A stretch of DNA of 7,294 bases from positions 1-7,294 of the forward strand of contig JACCSD010000313.1 in the NCBI GenBank assembly GCA_013813185.1. Direction: 5' to 3'. Below, in pieces: positions 1 through 4,602 of this stretch. Each line of letters begins with the position of its first letter. Within the stretch, counting starts at the first letter, position 1. This DNA is from Burkholderiaceae bacterium (lineage in GTDB: Bacteria; Pseudomonadota; Gammaproteobacteria; Burkholderiales; Burkholderiaceae_F). The position numbers and the translations under genes were made by a program. The notes beneath the pieces are model-generated. The model did no database searches and was not told the origin of the DNA. It saw only the letters and a program-made list of their open reading frames with translations.

Positions 1-275
1 CCGAGCGCCATCACAATCGGGCGCAGCTCCTCACCGGCCGCAGTCAAGCGGTATTCATTGGCGCCGTCGCCGCGAACTCGTTCGACGACACCGATCTCTT
101 CAAGCTTGCGTAGCCGTTGCGCGAGCAACGTCGCAGACATGCGCGGCACGCCGCGGCGAATGTCGTTGAAGCGCGTGCTGCCACACAGCAGCTCGCGTAC
201 AACCAACGGCGTCCAGCGTTCGTCAAAAACCTCGGCACCGCGCGCGACGGTGCAAAACTGTCCGTAGTTGATCAT
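1..275 (-). CDS. HxlR-family winged-helix transcriptional regulator, N-terminal part (3' end cut by window edge)
   Basis: The frame is open from an ATG at 275 to the left edge, giving 91 complete residues. It opens with MINYGQFCTVARGAEVFDER and continues through a WTPLVVRELL helix (residues 21-30), a TRFNDIRRGVPRMSATLLAQRL recognition region (about 34-55) and a wing ending in NEYRLTAAGEEL (73-84). This is the HxlR pattern (Pfam HTH_20/HxlR, COG1733), a family of DNA-binding regulators that often control a divergent neighbour. Cys8 sits where YodB/CatR-type members carry a redox-sensing cysteine; Cys31 is a second one. I chose ATG 275 because family members usually begin two to four residues before the Tyr-Gly-Gln motif, and a weak TAGG lies upstream. 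The frame is also open to an ATG at 338, which would add 21 residues without a ribosome site. The missing part may be just the dimerisation helix or a longer C-terminal domain. The family call is firm; the target is unknown. Confidence 0.88.
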   Translation of the reverse strand, partial: MINYGQFCTVARGAEVFDERWTPLVVRELLCGSTRFNDIRRGVPRMSATLLAQRLRKLEEIGVVERVRGDGANEYRLTAAGEELRPIVMAL

Positions 276-383
276 GCGATGCAGCCTAGAGCCGCCACCA
301 TGGCGCGGCAAGTCCAGATTATTGACTAGACGCCACATCGCACAGGATCGACGCTTCGCTCCTCACTCTCAGAGGAGGCTCAC
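276..383. promoter_or_regulatory. Divergent intergenic region with overlapping candidate promoters
   Basis: This 108-base gap separates the HxlR-type regulator (minus) from the methyltransferase (plus). Bases 316-328 form an AT-rich island in otherwise GC-rich DNA. On the plus strand TTGACT (322-327) resembles a -35 box; the best -10 candidate 15 bases later is a poor CAGGAT (343-348). On the minus strand AATAAT (323-318) resembles a -10 box for the regulator, with no convincing -35. An imperfect inverted repeat, AGTC (311-314) and GACT (324-327) around a 9-base centre, covers the same spot and could be an operator for the regulator. The boxes are weak matches read by eye. Confidence 0.35.
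372..378 (+). promoter_or_regulatory. Strong Shine-Dalgarno sequence for the methyltransferase
   Basis: GAGGAGG ends 5 bases before the ATG at 384. It is the best ribosome binding site in the window and fixes the start of the methyltransferase. Confidence 0.85.
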
Positions 384-1247
384 ATGGACGACCGACCCGT
401 TTTCGATGCAGCAAAATTCAAGACCACCACGCGTGCGCAATGGCAGGCCGCCGCCGAAGCGTGGCATCGATGGGGGCCATTCCTGGGTGAATGGCTCGGC
501 GCGGCCACCGAGCAGATGCTCGACCTGGCGCACATCAAGGCAGGCAGCCGCGTGCTGGACATTGCCGCCGGCGCCGGCGAGCAATCGCTTGCGGCTGCGC
601 TACGTGTGGGGCCGACCGGCCATGTGCTCGCCACTGACATCGCGCCCGCTTTGCTCGACTACGCGCTTGCAGATGCGCGCGCGGCCGGACTATCGAACAT
701 CGAAACGCGCGAGCTCGACGGCGAAGCACTTGGAGACTTGCCCGCCGCCAGCTTCGACGCGGTGATCTCACGCGTCGGACTGATCTACTTCCCCGACCAG
801 CAGCGCGCGCTGGCCGGAATCCGTCGTGCGCTGAAGCCGGGTGGCCGCTTCGGGGCGGTTGTCTATTCGACGCCCGATAAAAACGCGTTCTTCTCGATTC
901 CGGTGGGCATCATTCGCCGCCGCGCCAAACTGCCACCGCCATTGCCGGGCCAGCCGGGCCCGTTCTCACTCGGCGGCGACGGCGTGTTAGCCGCGGCGTA
1001 CGCTCAAGCTGGGTTGAAGGCGATCGAGGTGCGCAAGGTGGACTCTCCCGTGCGCCTGCCGAGCGCTGCCGAGTGTGTGCGGTTCGAGCGCGAATCGTTC
1101 GGCGCTCTGCATCAGATGATGAGCACGCTGAGCGACGCCGAGCGTGATGAAACCTGGAACGAGATCGAAAGCGAGTTGCGCAAGTTTGAAACCGCAAGCG
1201 GCTTCGTCGGGCCGTGCGAAATGCTGGTGGGTGTCGGTCAGGCCTAG
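384..1247 (+). CDS. Class I SAM-dependent methyltransferase (UbiE/Methyltransf_11-25 type)
   Basis: A 287-residue protein with the seven-strand SAM methyltransferase fold. Motif I is VLDIAAGAGEQS (57-68), the glycine-rich loop that holds S-adenosylmethionine. The acidic residue that normally contacts the ribose is D85 in VLATDIAP (81-88). Motif II is SFDAVISRVGLIYFPD (123-138) and the post-II segment is LKPGGRFGAVVYS (150-162). About 35-50 N-terminal residues before the fold and a 120-residue C-terminal part with a Pro-rich stretch (184-195) probably form the substrate pocket. The substrate cannot be read from sequence; homologues are often labelled UbiE/COQ5-like, but the ubiquinone-pathway enzyme is shorter and I see no quinone-gene context. 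It has its own strong ribosome site and is divergent from the HxlR-type regulator, so it is the likely regulated target. It ends 10 bases from the stop of the convergent membrane protein gene. Confidence 0.9.
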   Translation: MDDRPVFDAAKFKTTTRAQWQAAAEAWHRWGPFLGEWLGAATEQMLDLAHIKAGSRVLDIAAGAGEQSLAAALRVGPTGHVLATDIAPALLDYALADARAAGLSNIETRELDGEALGDLPAASFDAVISRVGLIYFPDQQRALAGIRRALKPGGRFGAVVYSTPDKNAFFSIPVGIIRRRAKLPPPLPGQPGPFSLGGDGVLAAAYAQAGLKAIEVRKVDSPVRLPSAAECVRFERESFGALHQMMSTLSDAERDETWNEIESELRKFETASGFVGPCEMLVGVGQA

Positions 1248-1257
1248 GAATTACTCA

Positions 1258-1821
1258 CTAGCTTTTCGCGGGAGGCGTTTCGGGCGAAGGCGACGCCGGA
1301 GCCGTTGAGGGTGGCGCCGGCTGCACCGGGGGTGCGGCTGGCGTACCGATCGACGGCGGGGTCGGCGTCAGTGCGGGCTTGATGGGCACGACGATGCCCG
1401 GCGCCAATGGAATCTCATCGACCTGACCGACGCGATTGACGAAGTGGCGCGTGTCGCCAAAACAGGTAGTCGGCAGCCCCACTTTTTCTTCGTAGTGCAG
1501 CGTGACGCGCTTCCCCATGACTTTGTTGATGCTGTCGGCTACCGCCTCGTCGCGCACCGTGAACAGGAATTTTTCAGGGATCGCGCCCGGCATCGACACC
1601 ATCGCCATCTCACCTTCCCACGTCTTGCACAGCCATCCTTTGCGGCTGAGCTTCTGAACCCATCCCGCGCGCTCGCCGCTCGAGTAGTTCCACTTGAGAA
1701 CGACTGCGAAGTAACCCACGATCAAGACGATTGGAACGAGCAGCAGCCAGAAGATCATCTTCAGCGCCGAAGTCCGGCGGCGCGGCTCGACAGTCAGAGG
1801 CGGTGGTGTCGGGCTGCTCAT
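1258..1821 (-). CDS. Uncharacterised single-pass membrane protein with a Pro/Ala-rich C-terminal tail
   Basis: A 187-residue protein of unknown function. A polar N-terminus with RRR at 14-16 precedes one hydrophobic helix (about 22-43), so the positive-inside rule puts the N-terminus in the cytoplasm and the rest in the periplasm. Directly after the helix comes a distinctive segment, YSSGERAGWVQKLSRKGW (46-63) followed by LCKTWEGE (64-71), then a mixed alpha/beta region to about 140 with Cys65 and Cys120, which could pair as a disulfide. Residues 148-187 are Pro/Ala/Ser/Thr-rich and likely disordered. I recall similar small proteins next to alaS/tusA in Burkholderiales, some labelled 6-phosphogluconate dehydrogenase; nothing here supports that label, since there is no nucleotide-binding fold. 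The start ATG overlaps the TusA stop by 4 bases and lacks a clear ribosome site, so translation is probably coupled. Confidence 0.8.
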   Translation of the reverse strand: MSSPTPPPLTVEPRRRTSALKMIFWLLLVPIVLIVGYFAVVLKWNYSSGERAGWVQKLSRKGWLCKTWEGEMAMVSMPGAIPEKFLFTVRDEAVADSINKVMGKRVTLHYEEKVGLPTTCFGDTRHFVNRVGQVDEIPLAPGIVVPIKPALTPTPPSIGTPAAPPVQPAPPSTAPASPSPETPPAKS

Positions 1822-2111
1822 CGGCGTTTCAGGTAGTGAACGAATTCCTTGTTGATCGTTTGCTGGATCAGCAGCTCATTGCCGGTCTGCTTGCAAAACG
1901 CCTGGAAGTCGCGCATCGAGCCGGGATCGGTCGCGACGATTTTCAACACCTGGCCGGTCGTCATATCCGACAGCGCTTTCTTTGCGCGCAAAATAGGCAA
2001 CGGGCAATTGAGGCCGCGCGTGTCGATCTCTTTGTCGGCGGTGATCGGTTGCAGCATCGGGAGTTGACCGGGCGTAGAGCGGGCGATATTAACCGCTTGA
2101 GTGGTTGCCAT
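1818..2111 (-). CDS. TusA/SirA-family sulfur carrier protein
   Basis: A 97-residue protein whose core (about 24-97) matches the TusA fold. The signature RGLNCPLPILRAKKAL (32-47) contains the family CPxP motif, with Cys36 as the residue that carries the persulfide; the later GQVLKIVATDPGS (53-65) and DFQAFCKQTGNELL (69-82) are also typical. TusA in E. coli passes sulfur from IscS toward tRNA 2-thiouridine, and other members serve molybdenum cofactor or sulfur-oxidation pathways; which role applies here is unknown. An N-terminal extension of about 25 residues precedes the core, making it longer than the 81-residue E. coli protein. I chose the ATG at 2111, 7 bases after the M48 stop. The frame stays open to 2183, but that start would overlap the M48 gene by 65 bases. 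An ATG at 2057 would remove most of the extension but has no ribosome site. The stop overlaps the next gene in an ATGA. Confidence 0.9.
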   Translation of the reverse strand: MATTQAVNIARSTPGQLPMLQPITADKEIDTRGLNCPLPILRAKKALSDMTTGQVLKIVATDPGSMRDFQAFCKQTGNELLIQQTINKEFVHYLKRR

Positions 2112-2118
2112 CCGAAAC

Positions 2119-2982
2119 TCACTGCCTGCGAAGCGCCGCGATTCCGGGCGGTAGCGGGCGCCGCGGACCATCGATCGCCGCATCGTTGTCTACCGCCCAT
2201 TGCCTGATGGCCGCGATCCGATTCGCCGTCAATGGATGCGTACGCAGGAACTCGACGGCCGGTACGCTCGGATCGCGCTGCTGGTTGGGCAGCCGTGCGA
2301 ACACATCGAATAGATCGAGCGCGCCGCCGACGTGACCGTACTCGGCGTGCAGCGCACTGAGCGCGGCCTCGTCGGCTGCTCGTTCCTGCTCGCGGTTGAA
2401 CGACAGCAAAGTCACCACACCGGCCTGACCCAGCACACCGCCCGCCGCGTTGCGACCCAGCTCGGCCGAGACGACCGAAAGGATCACGCCGACCGCCACG
2501 CCTCGTCCGAGCGCGGCCGATACATGCCGATACTTCAGATGCGCAAGTTCGTGTGCCATTACCATCGCCAGCGCGTTCTCGTTTTCAAGCTTGGTCAATA
2601 GCCCGCGAAAGAAGACCGTCTGCCCACCAATGGTCGCGAACGCGTTCACCGTACGATCATCGCGATATCCGACACGCACAACCATGCCATCGGGCATATC
2701 AAGCCGCGCTGCCAGCCGATCGGCCAGCTCTTGCAGCTCCGATTGCACGAGCCGGCCCGCATCGCTGTTGGGCGCCGTAGCAAACGAAGGCAGCGTCGCA
2801 GCGAGCTTCGCCTCGTATCGGTAAGGAATGCGGGGGGCGATCCACTGCGCTGCCAGCGAGACGACGATCACCAGGACGACGATGACGCCGAGGCTGCCCG
2901 CGAGCAGCCAGGCGAGTTCTATCAGCGGATTTTCATTCGAGGAATTGATGCCCTCGGCCGGCGCACGGTTCTCGAACTTCAC
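2119..2982 (-). CDS. Membrane-anchored M48-family zinc metallopeptidase
   Basis: A 287-residue member of the M48 (HtpX/Ste24/BepA-like) peptidases. Residues 21-47 form one hydrophobic helix that should anchor the protein in the inner membrane. The zinc site is HELAH (144-148), with the third ligand E200 in the FNREQERAADEAAL segment (195-208) and D204 completing the ExxxD pattern. A second hydrophobic stretch (about 161-193) between these motifs may be buried or membrane-associated. The C-terminal RTHPLTANRIAAIR (247-260) is the usual M48 ending; there are no TPR repeats, unlike BepA. Family members degrade misfolded or misassembled envelope proteins; substrate and side of the membrane are not readable here. 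The start is GTG at 2982, without a ribosome site, 9 bases after and in the same frame as the TAG of the upstream YbjQ gene, so re-initiation seems likely. Confidence 0.92.
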   Translation of the reverse strand: MKFENRAPAEGINSSNENPLIELAWLLAGSLGVIVVLVIVVSLAAQWIAPRIPYRYEAKLAATLPSFATAPNSDAGRLVQSELQELADRLAARLDMPDGMVVRVGYRDDRTVNAFATIGGQTVFFRGLLTKLENENALAMVMAHELAHLKYRHVSAALGRGVAVGVILSVVSAELGRNAAGGVLGQAGVVTLLSFNREQERAADEAALSALHAEYGHVGGALDLFDVFARLPNQQRDPSVPAVEFLRTHPLTANRIAAIRQWAVDNDAAIDGPRRPLPPGIAALRRQ

Positions 2983-2991
2983 GCGTGCAGA

Positions 2992-3495
2992 CTAGGCCGG
3001 GGTGGCGGATCGCGCTCCGAACGCGAGCGCTGCATTGGTTTCCGAATTGCGCTCCGGAATCAGCGCTGTGCCGAAAGCGAACACTTCGATCGACGCCGCC
3101 CAGCCAGTCGATATCGTCGTTGTCTCGAAGCGCACGCAGATCACCAGCTTCGCGCCCTGCCGACGTGCGTCGTGCTTCAGACGCAGCAGCGCTTCGCGGC
3201 GCGCGCGTTCCATCAGCGTCTCGTAAGTGCGCAAGCGGCCTCCGAACAGGTTGCGCAACCCCGCGACGAACGTCTTGAAGTAATCGGAGCTGATCACGAC
3301 CGTGCCGTGCACCAGGAATGCGCGTTGTGGAGTGACGCGGTCCGGTGGAAACCGCATCGCGAACGTCAGCACATCTGCGTACTCACGCTCGCGTTTGCGA
3401 ATCGATGCGTAGTGGCGCTTCTCGACGATCGTGCCGGCAAAGAAGCCAACGATCAGCAGGGTGATGAATAGGCCGAACTCGATAAGGTCCAACAC
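2992..3495 (-). CDS. Membrane-anchored YbjQ-family (UPF0145, heavy-metal-binding domain) protein
   Basis: A 167-residue protein with a hydrophobic helix at about 5-24, a charged linker (25-40, KRHYASIRKRERE), and a YbjQ/DUF74 domain (about 61-146). The domain shows HGTVVISSDYFKTFVAGLRNLFGG (63-86), the Tyr-Glu helix RTYETLMERARREAL (89-103), and GAKLVICVRFETTTI (114-128) followed by VFAFGTAL (138-145), matching the order seen in its upstream paralogue. Family structures I recall are pentameric rings; metal binding is inferred from the family name rather than shown. The C-terminal 20 residues are extra and low in complexity. With the anchor at the N-terminus and a basic linker after it, the domain probably faces the cytoplasm. 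The start is GTG at 3495, with GGGAG 7 bases upstream inside the preceding gene. Confidence 0.87.
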   Translation of the reverse strand: MLDLIEFGLFITLLIVGFFAGTIVEKRHYASIRKREREYADVLTFAMRFPPDRVTPQRAFLVHGTVVISSDYFKTFVAGLRNLFGGRLRTYETLMERARREALLRLKHDARRQGAKLVICVRFETTTISTGWAASIEVFAFGTALIPERNSETNAALAFGARSATPA

Positions 3496-3498
3496 GGA

Positions 3499-3819
3499 TC
3501 AGCTCCCGTCCAGCTGAACCGCGCTTCCATACGCTAGTATTTCGGCTGCGCCGGCAGCGATCGACGTCGTCGCAAACCGCACGTTCAAAATTGCGTTCGC
3601 GCCCATCGATTGCGCCTCGGCGATCATGCGTTCGACGGCCTCCTGCCGCGCTTCCTGCATCAGCTCCGTGTAGCCCTTCAGCTCGCCGCCGACGATGTTC
3701 TTGAGTCCGGCAAAGATGTCCTTGCCCACGTGCTTGGCGCGCACGGTGCTGCCCTGCACGATGCCGTAGTGCGACACGATGCGGCGGCCGGGAACCAGTT
3801 CGAGATTGGTGACAAGCAT
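3499..3819 (-). CDS. Soluble YbjQ-family (UPF0145, heavy-metal-binding domain) protein
   Basis: A 106-residue protein, essentially one YbjQ/DUF74 domain and almost the same length as E. coli YbjQ (107 aa). Typical features are the opening strand with GRRIVSHYGIVQGSTV (11-26), KDIFAGLKNIVGGELKGYTE (33-52), the helix ARQEAVERMIAEAQ (57-70), and GANAILNVRFATTSI (73-87) ending in AYGSAVQL (96-103). There is no signal or membrane segment, so it should be cytosolic. The biochemical function of the family is not established. GTG at 3822 and ATG at 3819 are adjacent in frame; AGGAG (3829-3825) lies 5 bases before the ATG but only 2 before the GTG, so I chose the ATG. It ends 3 bases before its membrane-anchored paralogue in the same reading frame, which points to an old tandem duplication. 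Confidence 0.9.
   Translation of the reverse strand: MLVTNLELVPGRRIVSHYGIVQGSTVRAKHVGKDIFAGLKNIVGGELKGYTELMQEARQEAVERMIAEAQSMGANAILNVRFATTSIAAGAAEILAYGSAVQLDGS
3503..3507 (-). promoter_or_regulatory. Shine-Dalgarno sequence for the anchored YbjQ gene
   Basis: GGGAG on the minus strand lies within the last codons of the soluble YbjQ gene, 7 bases before the GTG at 3495. It supports the GTG start and independent ribosome entry at this junction. Confidence 0.6.
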
Positions 3820-3824
3820 CACAA

Positions 3825-3829
3825 CTCCT
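3825..3829 (-). promoter_or_regulatory. Shine-Dalgarno sequence for the soluble YbjQ gene
   Basis: AGGAG on the minus strand overlaps the TAG stop of the lipoprotein gene (3830-3828). Its spacing of 5 bases to the ATG at 3819 and only 2 to the GTG at 3822 decides the start in favour of the ATG. Confidence 0.65.
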
Positions 3830-4046
3830 ATTTGGAAGCCGGCTTGTCATCACCCGGCGTGACCGCACCGCCGATGACCTTGGCAGTGCCGACGACGGCA
3901 TCGGTCGCGACACCCGCTGCGGTAGTTCCGACCGAGACGACGGCCGATCCTACGGCGACCGCGGCGGAGCCTACCGCCGTTGTAATGGCGACGACGGCAC
4001 AGCCGGTGATCGATAACGCAACAAAGAGCATCAGAAGTATTCGCAT
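3828..4046 (-). CDS. Small Ala/Val/Gly-rich lipoprotein
   Basis: A 72-residue protein with a lipoprotein signal: MRILLMLFVA then a lipobox LSITGC, with Cys16 as the predicted lipidated residue. Ala at +2 argues against inner-membrane retention under the enterobacterial Lol rule, so outer-membrane anchoring is likely. The mature part (17-63) is almost wholly Ala, Val, Gly, Ser and Thr, with AVGSA at 24-28 and again at 31-35, and glycines at 26, 33 and 40 seven residues apart. The tail (64-72) is polar, with GDDKPASK. Short lipoproteins of this composition are known as hypothetical families without assigned function. I chose the ATG at 4046, 7 bases after the GNAT stop, because it puts the signal peptide at the very N-terminus. 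The frame is open to 4121, but that start would bury the signal and overlap the GNAT gene by 68 bases. The ribosome site is weak. Confidence 0.78.
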   Translation of the reverse strand: MRILLMLFVALSITGCAVVAITTAVGSAAVAVGSAVVSVGTTAAGVATDAVVGTAKVIGGAVTPGDDKPASK

Positions 4047-4053
4047 CGGTCCG

Positions 4054-4599
4054 TTATCTGGATGTTGACCCACTATCACGCGGCACCTGTGGAGGATTCG
4101 GATGGAAGCGTGCCATCGCATGCGTATCGACGTAAACGCCGTTGCGTAGCGCGTGCGCGCGATATGTGCCTTCCATTTCGAACCCGAAACAGCGATACAG
4201 CGCGATTGCGCGCTGATTGTTGGCGTAAACGTTCAGCTCGATGCGCAAATATCCGGCCCAGTTGTCGGCCCAATCGAGCAGCCGCTTCATCATCTCGGAG
4301 CCGATGCCCTGCCCTTGCCGCTCACGCGATACGCAAATGCCGAGACCTGCAACGTGCCGGCGGCGCACCCTCGGTCCCACGCTGTGAATGCCGCCGCTTG
4401 CGATCACTTGCCCCTGCTCGATCGCGAGCAGATGTAACCCGTCCTGCTGCTCAACCTGCTCTTCGAGCCGCTTGCGCCACGCCTCTACGCTCGGATACGG
4501 CATCTGCATCAGGCCGGCGAACACTTCCGGATCGCTCATCAAACGCGCCATTGCCGCGGCGTCGTCCGGCGATGCGCGCCTGTATTCGACCTCAGCCAT
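4054..4599 (-). CDS. yhhY: GNAT-family N-acetyltransferase, YhhY/AaaT-like
   Basis: A 181-residue acetyl-CoA-dependent acetyltransferase. The acetyl-CoA loop is QGQGIG (95-100) in motif A after the strand AGLGICVS (84-91), and motif B is IELNVYANNQRAIALYRCFG (120-139), with Tyr135 at the usual place of the general acid. Several stretches recall E. coli YhhY (AaaT, an L-amino-acid N-acetyltransferase): MQMPYPSVEAWRKRL (31-45), HVAGLGICVS (82-91), FGFEMEGTYRAHALRNG (138-154) and the VD..AMAR ending (157-164). The last 15 residues are an extra Pro-rich polar tail. The true substrate may be an amino acid, another small molecule or a protein N-terminus; a RimI-type ribosomal role is less likely on these motifs. 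The ATG lies 3 bases after the alaS stop with no clear ribosome site, so it is probably translated by coupling to alaS. The symbol follows similarity, not proven orthology. Confidence 0.88.
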   Translation of the reverse strand: MAEVEYRRASPDDAAAMARLMSDPEVFAGLMQMPYPSVEAWRKRLEEQVEQQDGLHLLAIEQGQVIASGGIHSVGPRVRRRHVAGLGICVSRERQGQGIGSEMMKRLLDWADNWAGYLRIELNVYANNQRAIALYRCFGFEMEGTYRAHALRNGVYVDTHAMARFHPNPPQVPRDSGSTSR

Positions 4600-4602
4600 C
4601 GA

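Noticed and set aside
276..338. Longer HxlR start at ATG 338
   Set aside because: It would add 21 residues not typical of the family and has no ribosome site; the ATG at 275 sits where homologues begin.
268..765. A 165-codon plus-strand open frame overlapping the methyltransferase
   Set aside because: Out of frame with the methyltransferase, which has clear SAM motifs and the strong ribosome site; the shadow translation is low-complexity.
1240..1262. Shared terminator between the convergent methyltransferase and membrane protein genes
   Set aside because: Only a 6-base CCTAGG palindrome is present, with no stable hairpin followed by a T run on either strand.
2112..2183. Longer TusA start at 2183
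   Set aside because: It would overlap the end of the M48 gene by 65 bases and add an Arg-rich stretch that reads as an out-of-frame shadow.
1731..2207. A 158-codon plus-strand open frame
   Set aside because: Antisense to the TusA gene and the membrane protein, both with convincing minus-strand features.
2731..3471. A 246-codon plus-strand open frame
   Set aside because: Antisense to the anchored YbjQ and M48 genes, rich in Arg/His/Gln/Ala as usual for shadow translations.
4047..4121. Longer lipoprotein start at 4121
   Set aside because: It would put 25 polar residues before the signal peptide and overlap the GNAT gene; the ATG at 4046 gives a proper signal.
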